From NCBI GenBank assembly GCA_964455375.1, contig CAYVXE010000006.1:1-64000 (forward strand): 64,000 nucleotides of DNA, given 5' to 3'. Both the position numbers and the translations under genes were made by a program. Under the pieces are notes generated by a model that had not been told where the DNA came from, did no database searches, and saw only the letters and a list, made by a program, of their open reading frames with translations. Each line of letters starts with the position of its first letter. The first letter of the stretch is position 1. This document shows positions 55,406 through 64,000 of the stretch, one piece after another. This DNA comes from CAYVXE01 sp964455375. GTDB lineage: Bacteria > Zhuqueibacterota > Zhuqueibacteria > Oceanimicrobiales > Oceanimicrobiaceae.

Positions 55406-56533
55406 TCATAAATTGTCCATGTGAGTTGAACGGTGCAGGTTTTCCAGGAGGTCATCGTATTGACACACGATTTCCTTCCAGTCATACATGCAGATCGTTT
55501 CCCGCAAATTCAAGCTGTGCGCCCGGCCGGCGTTACCGATTGCCTTCTCAAGACGGATGACCAAATCATCAAAATCTTCATAAAACACCTTGTCGTGAAA
55601 TTTCTGCGGAATCAAATTCGGATAAGCCAGCCGCTTTGGCAGCAACGGCAGACAGTCACAGTAAATCGCTTCCACAATGCTGGCACCAAAAAAATCCTGG
55701 TGGGACGTCACCGGCAAAATATCTGCGTGCCAGAGCCAGGCGGCATAGTCTTGCAAATTGTCAACAAAACCAAACTGCACCATGCGGTTTCCCAGAACGT
55801 CTTTTGCCAATGTAAAAGCCTGCGGTTGCTGACTGAAACATTCCCCGAGCACAGCGACCTGAAATTCCAACCCTTTCTCTGCTAAAACAAATAACGCCTT
55901 AAAAAATTCCTCCGGATTTTTATCGAACTCCCATCGGTGATTCCAGAGAATCAGCGGTTTTCCCGAATAGCGCTGTACCGGTTTGTGTTCATCAAAACGG
56001 GACAGATCGAGTCCCAACGGCAAGATAAGACTTTTGCCCGCAATGATTTCAACATTCTCCGTGCTGCGATTGTCCGGGAAATGCATCAGGAAACGTTTGA
56101 GCTCTGTGTTAAAACTATCCTGGTGGTATTGCGAGTTAAACAAGACAACATCTGCTGCTAATGCCGTCACATAGTTAATAAATCCATAATGATGATCCCG
56201 GTTCTGAACAACATCCCGGTCCATCGGTGACCACGGGTACGTGAGTTGATTTTCGTGAAAGTAAACGGCCGTGGGAAGCCTGGCGGTTTTATGTCTGGTT
56301 AATGCCAAAAACGTGGTTAAGTCCAACATATCTGACGCCACAAGAACTTCCGGCTGCATCTCACATGACAAAAATTCCTTTGCCAGAGAAATTGCGCCAC
56401 CGTGCATGCGCCACTTCCAAAAATTGCCCGAAAGGCTCAAAATTTCCACATGGTGCCGGCTGTACTTTTGGTACCCCAGCGCCCAGGCTTTGTGGGAACC
56501 GGTAAAATACGGTTCAACTAATAAAATATTCAC
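55406..56533 (-). CDS. DUF3524 glycosyltransferase, tRNA-queuosine mannosyltransferase-like
   Basis: 375 residues with the DUF3524 N-terminal block (NILLVEPYFTGSHKAWALGY, then SLSGNFWKWRMHGGA) and a GT4-type C-terminal half (LILWNHRWEFDKNPEEFF, ADILPVTSHQDFFGASIVEA). The eukaryotic relative GTDC1/QTMAN adds mannose to queuosine in tRNA-Asp, and bacterial homologues carry the same domain name. Whether this bacterial enzyme modifies tRNA or another acceptor is not shown. The start is GTG, 18 nt after the preceding gene's stop, with no clear ribosome site, suggesting coupling. Confidence 0.82.
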   Translation of the reverse strand: MNILLVEPYFTGSHKAWALGYQKYSRHHVEILSLSGNFWKWRMHGGAISLAKEFLSCEMQPEVLVASDMLDLTTFLALTRHKTARLPTAVYFHENQLTYPWSPMDRDVVQNRDHHYGFINYVTALAADVVLFNSQYHQDSFNTELKRFLMHFPDNRSTENVEIIAGKSLILPLGLDLSRFDEHKPVQRYSGKPLILWNHRWEFDKNPEEFFKALFVLAEKGLEFQVAVLGECFSQQPQAFTLAKDVLGNRMVQFGFVDNLQDYAAWLWHADILPVTSHQDFFGASIVEAIYCDCLPLLPKRLAYPNLIPQKFHDKVFYEDFDDLVIRLEKAIGNAGRAHSLNLRETICMYDWKEIVCQYDDLLENLHRSTHMDNL

Positions 56534-56551
56534 AGAATCAGCTCAGTTCTT

Positions 56552-57334
56552 TTATTGTGCCTCAGCCAGGGCTAATCCCCAAAATTCATAGCCAAACGTA
56601 TTGAGCTTTTCCAGTTGATCCCGGTATTTGTTTAACAGTTGAGTATTTTCAGCAGGGAATTCCTGCACTTTCTGTTCGGCTCCCCTAACGGCCTCCTCCG
56701 ACTGACTCATCAATGTTTTATACTGATCTTTTGCTTTGAGGATAGCCGCTTTCATTTCTTCAGACAAATTGGGATCCTGCAACTGTTTATCGAACTCCTG
56801 CAGTTGATTTTTATAAACACTTTTGGCGTCATCCATGGCCTGAGATATTTGTTCCTTGTTTTCCTTTGCCAAAGCAGCAAAGTACGACGTGTAGATTTCC
56901 CTTGTTAAATAACCATATTCTTTCGGTGACATGTGGTGCCGTTCCAGAGACTTGAGAAAATCTTTGTGGATGCTGCCAAGCGTTTTCCACGCTTCCGCGA
57001 TATCGGAAAAGTCCGTGCCGCTTTTCTTTGATTTCTCATCAAGTTTTTCGAAAGTTTGTAAATGCGGAATGATTTTGTCTGCAAAATCAGCCTTAATCTC
57101 AATGTATTTTTGGATCTGATTTTCAGTAAGTATTTCATTGTCAGGTGGTGTAAAATGGAATTTTTCATTGAGTGATTTTGCATGTTCAACCATTGCCGGT
57201 GCAACTCCGGCGCCTTCGGCAATCCCTTCAACAACATCTTTGGCTTTACTTAAAAATACGCTTATGGCTATAAATCCGGCAACAGCGATGACACCAACAA
57301 CACCTAAGGCAATTAAGCATCCTTTTGATTTCAT
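56552..57334 (-). CDS. Membrane-anchored helical protein of unknown function
   Basis: 260 residues. One N-terminal transmembrane helix (about 7-29, CLIALGVVGVIAVAGFIAI) is followed by a long, charged, mostly helical and coiled-coil-prone region (for example QLQEFDKQLQDPNLSEEMKAAILKAK). No family recognised. GGGAGG precedes the ATG. The glycosyltransferase and DUF1028 genes follow in the same direction with 18 and 32 nt spacings, so the three may form an operon. Confidence 0.7.
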   Translation of the reverse strand: MKSKGCLIALGVVGVIAVAGFIAISVFLSKAKDVVEGIAEGAGVAPAMVEHAKSLNEKFHFTPPDNEILTENQIQKYIEIKADFADKIIPHLQTFEKLDEKSKKSGTDFSDIAEAWKTLGSIHKDFLKSLERHHMSPKEYGYLTREIYTSYFAALAKENKEQISQAMDDAKSVYKNQLQEFDKQLQDPNLSEEMKAAILKAKDQYKTLMSQSEEAVRGAEQKVQEFPAENTQLLNKYRDQLEKLNTFGYEFWGLALAEAQ

Positions 57335-57429
57335 GCTTCCTCCCGAGAAAATAGATTTTTTATTGTTATATGAAATTTGATTGTGGTGAAATTTAAAATA
57401 GAAGGAAATTAAAACAAATGCAAGAATTT

Positions 57430-57545
57430 TTCAGGAGAGACATATTTTCATGAATGTCCGGCGAACGGAGGTAAAATTTGTGAAAATTTTTTTGGTCCAT
57501 GAAATCCGTGTGCTCGTGCGACAATTTTTGAATTACGAGTCTTCA
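57430..57545. repeat. Partial copy of dispersed repeat
   Basis: The stretch with GTGAAAATTTTTTTGGTCC, ATGAAATCCGTGTGCTCG and TTTTTGAATTACGAG closely resembles 32253-32330. It precedes the 244-bp tandem repeat. No gene visible. Confidence 0.6.
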
Positions 57546-58031
57546 ATTACGAATTGAATTTAACGAAGGTCTTTGCGCTCGCAGGCTGAAGCCTACGCTA
57601 CAGAATTCACCACTCTCTTGTCACCTTGAGCGCAACGTAGTGGAGCCGAAAGGTCTGTTAGTAGAAAACAATTTCAGAACAAAGAATGACGAACGTCGAT
57701 TTTAGATTATGGAGGTGGAATCCGTGTCAATCCTGTTTATCCGTGACATCCGTGTGCCAGCTTTGCACTTTTCGAATTACGAGTTTTTAATTATGAATTG
57801 GATTTAACGAAGGTCTTTGCGCTCGCAGGCTGAAGCCTACGCTACAGAATTCACCACTCTCTTGTCACCTTGAGCGCAACGTAGTGGAGCCGAAAGGTCT
57901 GTTAGTAGAAAACAATTTCAGAACAAAGAATGACGAACGTCGATTTTAGATTATGGAGGTGGAATCCGTGTCAATCCTGTTTATCCGTGACATCCGTGTG
58001 CCAGCTTTGCACTTTTCGAATTACGAATCTT
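57541..58031. repeat. Tandem duplication, period 244 bp, with dispersed modules
   Basis: Two nearly identical units of 244 bp (first at 57541, second from about 57785; GAATTGAATTTAACGA at 57551 versus GAATTGGATTTAACGA at 57795). Each holds a GCAGGCTGAAGCCTACGCTAC module, a CTTGTCACCTTGAGCGCAAC / GTAGTGGAGCCGAAAGG module, an ATCCTGTTTATCCGTGAC module and a TTCGAATTACGA tail. Modules recur at 32.1-32.5 and 51.9-52.1 kb. No gene is visible in this 753-nt intergenic region. Confidence 0.85.
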
Positions 58032-58087
58032 CAATTACAAACGGGATAATAGACCGGGCACAAGAGGCCAGTCGAGGAAAATGCTAA

Positions 58088-59140
58088 TTATACCGGCCTG
58101 AATTCCATACTCAGTTCATCTCGTTTTTCTTCCGTGAGCCAGTCTGGGAAATTTGTTCCATAATCATATTTAAGGTGCTTCAATCGTGTGTTGGTCAAGT
58201 TTGCCTGATTCAGAGCGACACCACCTAAATTTGCTTCTTCCAAATTTGCACTGGTAAAATTTGCAGACGAGATCACAGCTTCAACCAGTTGTGCCCCTTT
58301 CAGATTTGCTTTGGCGAAACTCGTGCTTTCTATGACACTGCCCTTCAAATTTGTCCCTGAAAGATCTGCACCGATAAACATCGTTTCTGTTAAGTTGGTT
58401 TTGGAAAGGTTCGTATTTTTGAGATTTGCCTCCCCAAGAAAGGCGCCGGTTAAATCTGCATCCATTAAATTGGCACCTTCTAAATTAACGCCGCGCAAGT
58501 TAGCAAACCTTAAATTAGCTCCGCGCAAGTCCACATATTCCAAATTCGTTTTACGCAGGTTCAAGATTTTCCCCTGCAACAACTCTTGATCCGTCCAGGA
58601 TCGTCTTCCGATCACTGTCATCACTGCCTGAATGTCTGTTGCACCTTTTGAATATTTGGCAGGTTCTTTAATTTCATCGACCTCACCTTTTGAGTGCATT
58701 GAGCTTGGATTCCACTGTGCGTTTTCACGAACATACGCTGTCAGGACTTCCATGATAATCCAATGATTCTGTTCTGATTCCTGAGCGATCCTCTCCAGTG
58801 TAAAAATACCGCCAATTTGCATTTCAAGTTTGTACGTACCTAACTGTTCCACCGCCTTGCTGAACCTATCTGTCAGCAGACTCTCCTTTGTCGCGGCGAA
58901 ATACTTTTCGATCCATGCTAATCTTCGCAGTAGCAAAATCAAACCTCCTGTAAACATAAGTCCTATAAAAACGATAGCCATGGTCATGCGCACCTCATTT
59001 ATTGCATGTATTTGTGTTTCGGTAGACGACGCAAATATCCAACCGGGTAATTTCCAGATAAAAAAACCACAAACGACCAAGCCAACAATTAGCAACAAAT
59101 CCCCCATTTTTTTCGCGGAAAGCGATTTTTGGATTTCCAT
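58088..59140 (-). CDS. Pentapeptide-repeat protein with two N-terminal TM helices
   Basis: 350 residues. Two transmembrane helices (about 14-35 and 49-70) are followed by a linker typical of this family (DRFSKAVEQLGTYKLEMQIGGIFTLERIA, then IIMEVLTAYVREN) and a pentapeptide-repeat region (about 190-320) with A(D/N)Lxx repeats such as ANLRFANLRGVNLEGANL. Pentapeptide repeats fold into a right-handed beta-helix; the function of this membrane subtype is unknown. The ATG has GGAAG upstream. It stands alone between the repeat region and a 253-nt spacer. Confidence 0.88.
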   Translation of the reverse strand: MEIQKSLSAKKMGDLLLIVGLVVCGFFIWKLPGWIFASSTETQIHAINEVRMTMAIVFIGLMFTGGLILLLRRLAWIEKYFAATKESLLTDRFSKAVEQLGTYKLEMQIGGIFTLERIAQESEQNHWIIMEVLTAYVRENAQWNPSSMHSKGEVDEIKEPAKYSKGATDIQAVMTVIGRRSWTDQELLQGKILNLRKTNLEYVDLRGANLRFANLRGVNLEGANLMDADLTGAFLGEANLKNTNLSKTNLTETMFIGADLSGTNLKGSVIESTSFAKANLKGAQLVEAVISSANFTSANLEEANLGGVALNQANLTNTRLKHLKYDYGTNFPDWLTEEKRDELSMEFRPV

Positions 59141-59393
59141 TGCCTTCTTCCTTTGAATAATGATCTGCCTGAGTAAAAAAGAAATAAGTAAAAAATGAAA
59201 CCGTATTATTTTTTTGTAACTATCTTAATAAATATAGAATCAAACGAACTGTTTTGAAGATTTTTACGGATGAATACAGCGGTTAGTCGAAACAGAGCTT
59301 CTCTGCACCTTCATTCAAATTAGAAATCTTGGAACAAGAAAATTGTGGGGTATGAAGTACAAATGAGACTGGTGCAATACCGGTAATTTATAC

Positions 59394-60305
59394 TTAGCCA
59401 CACATCATCACGCCCAGTACGATGGATAGTAATTTCGCGTCCGCGGTGTCGGCTCTGGAGGGAATGAGTACGGGCGCCGCGGCGCCGACGACGACGTGCG
59501 CCAGACGGAATCCGGCAAAATAGGTGGTCCCTTTGGCCAGCATGTTGGCCGACTCAATATCGGGGCACACTAAAATATCCGCGAATCCAGCCACCGGAGA
59601 GTTTAATTTTTTGAGTTTCGCTGCGTGCTCGGAAACCGCATTATCCAGTGCAAGCGGGCCTTCTACCGTACAGCCGGTGATTTGCCGGCGCTCATTCATT
59701 TTTGCCAATACGGCCGCATCGGTTGTGGATTGCAACGCCGGCGTTACGGTTTCCACCGCGGAAAGAACCGCTACTTTCGGGTTTTCATTTCCCAGTGCAT
59801 GCGCCACTTTCACGCCGTTTATTAAAATTTCGACTTTCTGATTTAAATCCGGTTTGAGATTTACTCCACCGTCTGTAATCATCACCAATTGATTGCCGGA
59901 GCGCCTTCCATCTTCAAACATGAAGGCATCGCTGAGCAGCTTGCCGGTTCGCAGTCCGTTTTCGGCATCGAGGACGACTTTTAAAAACGTGGCTGTTTTC
60001 ACCATTCCTTTGATGATGATATCCGCCTCACCTTTTCTGACCGCTGAAACCGCAGCTTGCGCCGCCTGTCCGTCATCGGGGATGTCATGTAACTCTGGAA
60101 AATCCTTTGTCTCAGCTCCCAATTCCGCAAGTAGTCTCAGAGTTTGTTCGCGATTCCCAAACAAATGCCCTTCAGCCAAACCCAGCTTCTTTGCTTCGAT
60201 CAATGCCGAGAGAGCAGCTCCATCCTGAGAAACAGCCACCGCCACACGTTTTGGTCCGTACTTAATCGCTGTCTCCAGCAACTCCTGAAAATTATGAATC
60301 ATCAT
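59394..60305 (-). CDS. ptb: Phosphate butyryltransferase (phosphate acyltransferase family)
   Basis: 303 residues with the family patterns ADIIIKGMVKTATFLKVVLD, GPLALDNAVS and DILVCPDIESANMLAKG. It interconverts butyryl-CoA (or a related acyl-CoA) and acyl phosphate in the cytoplasm. It follows buk with a 12-nt gap, so together they make acid and ATP from acyl-CoA. AGGAG lies 4 nt before the ATG. Chain-length specificity (butyryl, isobutyryl or branched) is not readable from sequence. Confidence 0.9.
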   Translation of the reverse strand: MMIHNFQELLETAIKYGPKRVAVAVSQDGAALSALIEAKKLGLAEGHLFGNREQTLRLLAELGAETKDFPELHDIPDDGQAAQAAVSAVRKGEADIIIKGMVKTATFLKVVLDAENGLRTGKLLSDAFMFEDGRRSGNQLVMITDGGVNLKPDLNQKVEILINGVKVAHALGNENPKVAVLSAVETVTPALQSTTDAAVLAKMNERRQITGCTVEGPLALDNAVSEHAAKLKKLNSPVAGFADILVCPDIESANMLAKGTTYFAGFRLAHVVVGAAAPVLIPSRADTADAKLLSIVLGVMMCG

Positions 60306-60316
60306 TCAACTCCTTT

Positions 60317-61417
60317 TTAAGGATAGATCTTGACCTCTTCCAGTCCATTCAATACCCGCAAAACACCTTCGTTCATAGCGGCCATTTCAAATTCACCCGG
60401 GAAAATGACGACGTCTGCAATAAAGTGCACCCGTTCCTCAATCCAATTTACCAACTTTTCTGATTTTGCCAGACCACCGGTGATGACAATAGCATTGACT
60501 TTCCCCGTCATCACGGTCGCCATGGCACCGATTTCTTTGGCGATTTGATACGCCATTGCCTGATAAATCTCAAATGCTTTTTCATCTTCAGCGACAATTC
60601 TCTGTTCAATTTCTTTTGCGCTCTTTGTTCCCAGATAAGCAGAAAGCCCGCCATTCCCCATAACGAACTTTTTCATCTCGCTTTCAGAGTATTGACCGGA
60701 AAAACAAATTTTGATAAACGCCTGCAAAGGCAACCCGCCGGTTCGTTCGGGAGAAAAGGGGCCGTCACTGGAGGCGTCGTTCACATCGACGATGCGCCCG
60801 CCACAAATCGGCGCCACGGAAATTCCTCCCCCTAAATGTGCGACAATGAAATTTGACGCGCCATAGTCCACATCCAGTTTTTCCGCGGCGGCATGCGCTG
60901 CTGCGTGCAGATTGAGGGCATGTGACAAACTGCTGCGTTCAATAAGCGGATGACCGGAATATCTGGCCAACGGTTCAAATTCATCCACCGAAATCGGATC
61001 CACCACAAAAGCATGGACCCCGGCTTTTAGGGCAATTTCTTCCGCTAACGCACAGCCGAGATTCGATGCATGCTCACCTCTTTTCCCCTCCGCAGCATCG
61101 GCAAGCATCTGCGCATTCACTAAATAGGTGCCACCGTGCAACGGTTTCAGCAAACCGCCCCTGCCGACCACCGCCAACAAATCAGCGTAATTCACCGCCC
61201 GCCATTGCAAGCAATGTTCAATGGCTTGCCTGCGGAAATCCAGTTGCTGCCAGATTCCGGAAAATGATTCCAGATCTTCATCAGCATGTTCAAGCGATTC
61301 CTGCCAACGCATTTTTTGTCCGGCAAAAAGGGCAATTTTTGTCGATGTGGATCCCGGATTGATGGCTAAAATGTACTTTCGGGATTGACGGTCCAGGTTG
61401 TCATTTTTTTGATTCAT
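60317..61417 (-). CDS. buk: Butyrate kinase (acetate kinase family)
   Basis: 366 residues. The family's N-terminal phosphate loop AINPGSTSTKIALF, the central HLGGGISVAPICGGRIVDV and the DASSDGPFSPERTGGLP segment are visible. Butyrate kinase converts acyl phosphate and ADP to the acid and ATP. Its start codon overlaps the stop of the M1 peptidase gene by one base (TAATG), and ptb follows at 12 nt, so the three are co-transcribed. Confidence 0.92.
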   Translation of the reverse strand: MNQKNDNLDRQSRKYILAINPGSTSTKIALFAGQKMRWQESLEHADEDLESFSGIWQQLDFRRQAIEHCLQWRAVNYADLLAVVGRGGLLKPLHGGTYLVNAQMLADAAEGKRGEHASNLGCALAEEIALKAGVHAFVVDPISVDEFEPLARYSGHPLIERSSLSHALNLHAAAHAAAEKLDVDYGASNFIVAHLGGGISVAPICGGRIVDVNDASSDGPFSPERTGGLPLQAFIKICFSGQYSESEMKKFVMGNGGLSAYLGTKSAKEIEQRIVAEDEKAFEIYQAMAYQIAKEIGAMATVMTGKVNAIVITGGLAKSEKLVNWIEERVHFIADVVIFPGEFEMAAMNEGVLRVLNGLEEVKIYP

Positions 61418-63408
61418 TATTTGAGCAAAAGCATCTTGCGCAATAAAATGCTATTCTCCCCCGCGCTTAATTTAACCAAATAAACCCCGCTTGAAACAAC
61501 CTTTCCGGACGCATCTTTGCCGTTCCATTTCACACGGTGTTCTCCGCGGGTTTGAGCGCCATTGACCAGCCGGCGCACACGCTGTCCCAACAAATTATAA
61601 ATTTCCAATTTCACAACTCCCGCTTCCGGTAAATCATACCGAATAATCGTTTCAATATTAAACGGATTCGGGTAGTTTTGATAAAGCGCAAACGATTTGG
61701 CTGCTTGCTCCTCGATTCCGGTGGGCAACGTATTCAGCTCTTTGAGCACCCAATTCTCCGGGTCAATGACGAGATTCCTCACAGGGTCATTGACAACAAA
61801 TTCAAATTGCTGTGTCGCCAAACTATCCCAGACCACAAAGGTCGTGTCGCCACCGACGGTAGCCAATTTAACATCCAGTGGCATTTTAAACAAACCGGTA
61901 TTGGTCTGCACCTGATTTAGCGTGAGACTCGCCTGGCCACTGCCGGAAACCGACCAATCAAATTCATAACTGGGACGGTAAAATCCATAGACCCACTGCT
62001 GAAAAAACCAGCGCAGCGATTTTCCATAAACTGACTCACAGACATTCTGAAAGTCTTCAGTAACGGCGCTGCTATATGGAAACGTTTGTGCATACGTTCG
62101 CAGGGCCTGGGAAAATGCAGCGTCACCCATGACATGCCGCAGCATGTGCAGCACCCAGGCGCCCTTTTTATAAACAGTGTAACTGAACAGCGCCCCAAGA
62201 CTGGTGGAATCGGCAACATAAACAGAGGTGGGAAATAAACCCCGATCGAAATTATCGACATAATTGTGGTAAGCGTCCTTGCCCTTCGCCTGTTCGGTCC
62301 AGAGCGCCTCGGCGTAGGTGGCGAATCCCTCGTTGAGCCAGATATGCGGCCAGCGTTTCAGCGTCACCAGATCACCGAACCATTGGTGCGACATTTCATG
62401 CGCAATCACCCAGTCATATAGATGGTCGCCGCGAATTAAACCGCTGCCGTAACTGGTGCAGGTCTGGTGCTCCATCGCTCCGCCCCAGGTAAATTCGGCC
62501 ATACCGTATCTTTCTTTTATGAATGGATATTCCCCAAACAACGATGAGAAAATGCCTAAAATTGACGTCGTGACGTTGAAATCTTCGGTCGCTGCGACTA
62601 AATGCTCCGGATAAACATAATAAGTCACCGGCATCGAATCTGACGAAGAATAATGAAAATAGTCGGTAAAGCGGGAGTAATTCGTGATGGCCAGCGAAAC
62701 CAAATACGTGCAAATGGGATAACGTTCGGCCCAGTGGAAGGTCTTCGTGCCGTCCGCATGGTCGATTTCTGATTGCAGAAGACCATTGGAGACCGCATAA
62801 AGATTGTCCGGTACCGTGACCAGCACATCCACCGAATCCGCCTTATCCGCAGGGTCATCTTTGCACGGCCACCAGGTGGATGCCCCAAACGGCTCGCTCA
62901 ACGTTGAAATGATCGGCGTGCCGTTATGTTCCGCAAAGACAAACGATGCGAAGCCGCCGGCATCTTCCGGCTGACCCGAATAATCCACACGCACCCGGAA
63001 CAGCTCTGAAGGTAGCAACGTCGCTGGCAATGTAATGGTGAGCTGATCATTTGCACGGGTAAAATCAACCGGGGTTTGATCGACGAAAACGGAATCCACC
63101 AGCATGTTATCGTGTAAATCAACCATAATCCGTCCCAATGTCGCGGCGGTCGACATCGCTGTCATGTTTACCCGTCCCTGTATCATTTTATGAACCGGAT
63201 CAACGTTAAGAACGATTTTATAGTAGGACACATCGTACGCATAAAATCCTGCATTTTCCTGCTGACGTTTTTGCAGATCAAACACTCTCTTGTAACGGGA
63301 CGCCTCCTGCTTTAAAGTGAACGGCTGCTCCTGCGCTGGCAAATTCGCGCAAAAGAGAAAAACAAAAATTAACGTTAGCGCTACGGATTTATGATTTTTC
63401 ATACGCAT
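61417..63408 (-). CDS. Secreted M1-family metallopeptidase with sorting domain
   Basis: 663 residues. Signal peptide (1-25), an N-terminal beta domain, the gluzincin active site HEMSH (337-341) with the third zinc ligand E360 (NEG), the exopeptidase-type motif WGGAMEHQT (308-316), and a 'NYPNPFNIET' C-terminal sorting domain. It is probably an aminopeptidase exported and attached to the surface by the type IX-like route, supplying amino acids or peptides. Its coupling to buk-ptb suggests a link between peptide use and branched-chain or butyrate acid production; this is inference. Confidence 0.9.
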   Translation of the reverse strand: MRMKNHKSVALTLIFVFLFCANLPAQEQPFTLKQEASRYKRVFDLQKRQQENAGFYAYDVSYYKIVLNVDPVHKMIQGRVNMTAMSTAATLGRIMVDLHDNMLVDSVFVDQTPVDFTRANDQLTITLPATLLPSELFRVRVDYSGQPEDAGGFASFVFAEHNGTPIISTLSEPFGASTWWPCKDDPADKADSVDVLVTVPDNLYAVSNGLLQSEIDHADGTKTFHWAERYPICTYLVSLAITNYSRFTDYFHYSSSDSMPVTYYVYPEHLVAATEDFNVTTSILGIFSSLFGEYPFIKERYGMAEFTWGGAMEHQTCTSYGSGLIRGDHLYDWVIAHEMSHQWFGDLVTLKRWPHIWLNEGFATYAEALWTEQAKGKDAYHNYVDNFDRGLFPTSVYVADSTSLGALFSYTVYKKGAWVLHMLRHVMGDAAFSQALRTYAQTFPYSSAVTEDFQNVCESVYGKSLRWFFQQWVYGFYRPSYEFDWSVSGSGQASLTLNQVQTNTGLFKMPLDVKLATVGGDTTFVVWDSLATQQFEFVVNDPVRNLVIDPENWVLKELNTLPTGIEEQAAKSFALYQNYPNPFNIETIIRYDLPEAGVVKLEIYNLLGQRVRRLVNGAQTRGEHRVKWNGKDASGKVVSSGVYLVKLSAGENSILLRKMLLLK

Positions 63409-64000
63409 CTCACGGAGTGTATTTACGACAAATAGGTTGTATTAATCAACAAATCCTGCGTTTAAATATCAAGTTTATTTCTGCAAAAATGTTGTGGACA
63501 TTCTTTTCTGTAAAATTAGAGCGGCATTGGGAGTTTAAGTAGCGGAAAGCGACATGGTTTGCTGGTTTTAAGGAAAGACCTTCTGCCGCGTGTGCGGTGT
63601 TGTTATTTTGAGGGGATTCTTTTTACTGCCCGTGCGGGATTTTCAGCCTCGTGCACTGCCCACACGAAAGGACGAGCACACAAATCCATGACGAGCTTTT
63701 GTTGATGTTCCTCAGTAATCTAAACAAACCTTGCGAAGGTTTCGAACCTTCGCAAGGTTACCACTTTTCCAGACTCGCAAGGGATTTACACTCCCCCTCT
63801 TTTTACCATGAAATTCCTTGCGTAACGAATGAACAAGGAATTGCAATTCCACTCAACTAAAATATGTAACAACTCAACCTTCAATACGGCACAATCGCCA
63901 AAACATCATTCCGGCCGCTGACTCAACGGTGCGTCAGGGTTTCTCCGGTTTAGCCGGACGGGTTAGGAATGAAGCCGGGACGCGCAATAAAACTATGCAA
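63409..64000. other. Right-edge intergenic region
   Basis: No convincing gene on either strand in 592 nt. It contains the 33-nt palindrome at 63727 and small GC-rich inverted repeats (CCGCGTGTGCGG near 63587, CCCGTGCGGG near 63628, TCCGG..CCGGA near 63943). Confidence 0.4.
63727..63759. repeat. Perfect 33-nt palindromic repeat
   Basis: A 15-bp perfect stem with a 3-nt TCG loop, outer arm AACCTTGCGAAGGTT. Same length and arrangement as the 45125-45157 hairpin. Such AACCTTGCGAAGGTT elements recur in many genomes (recollection). No T-tract of note, so a repeat rather than a simple terminator. Confidence 0.7.

Noticed and set aside
57541..58031. Tandem repeat as a CRISPR array or insertion sequence
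   Set aside because: Only two long units with no spacers, no transposase and no terminal inverted repeats.
59281..59393. CAGAG/CTCTG hairpin downstream of ptb
   Set aside because: Only a 5-bp stem with a short T run and about 80-100 nt past the stop; too weak to call a terminator.

Overview
The window looks like a chromosomal scaffold from an uncultured or poorly known member of the FCB group (Calditrichota / KSB1 / Ignavibacteria type). This is inferred from four secreted proteins ending in the 'NYPNPFNP' C-terminal sorting domain, a PorV-type outer-membrane protein, a CarboxypepD_reg TonB receptor, and a large protein ending in a 'VVPNPY' module. No rRNA, tRNA, CRISPR array or insertion sequence was seen. 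Every convincing gene lies on the minus strand, so transcription runs from high to low coordinates. Three 100-N gaps are present. Two of them are flanked by identical 55-mers and are almost certainly scaffolding artefacts.

Region by region, from low to high coordinates: 0.2-2.6 kb, a pentaheme cytochrome, a membrane monoheme cytochrome and a truncated GxxExxY gene. 2.7-4.35 kb, a small lipoprotein, nadK and xseB. 4.4-32 kb, a large starch/alpha-glucan locus. Its promoter-proximal part runs from a LacI regulator (with a recognisable promoter and two palindromic operators) through a GH13 lipoprotein, a SurA-like PPIase, a TonB receptor, a 'VVPNPY' secreted protein, a PorV-like protein and a repeat-containing sorted protein, ending at a strong terminator. 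A second block carries a TPR/SGNH membrane protein, two sodium:solute symporters, two more GH13 enzymes and a GH57 enzyme. 32.6-42.6 kb holds dnaG, a GAF/HD-GYP protein, an AAA+ ATPase, a VWA partner and a very large cytosolic GH13 enzyme. 42.8-50 kb holds an SRPBCC protein, a radical SAM protein and a 1388-residue BNR-type sorted protein.

50.1-53.9 kb is a phenylacetyl-CoA epoxidase (Paa) operon in the order paaA-paaD-paaB-flavin reductase-paaC-zinc ribbon. PaaD appears split into two genes and no PaaE is present. 54-57.3 kb holds a DUF2892 protein, a DUF1028 Ntn-like protein, a tRNA-queuosine mannosyltransferase-like protein and an unknown anchored protein. 58-63.4 kb holds a pentapeptide-repeat membrane protein and a ptb-buk-M1 aminopeptidase operon. 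Long intergenic stretches at 31.9-32.6, 51.8-52.1 and 57.4-58.1 kb carry mosaics of the same short repeat modules, including a 244-bp tandem duplication.

Functionally the starch locus appears to couple outer-membrane capture (TonB receptor, PorV-like and sorted proteins), surface or periplasmic hydrolysis (GH13 lipoproteins and a sorted amylase), sodium-driven uptake and cytoplasmic conversion (GH57). It resembles a Bacteroidetes Sus system with no SusD in the window. Product names rest on motif recognition from the translated sequence; no database search was run.
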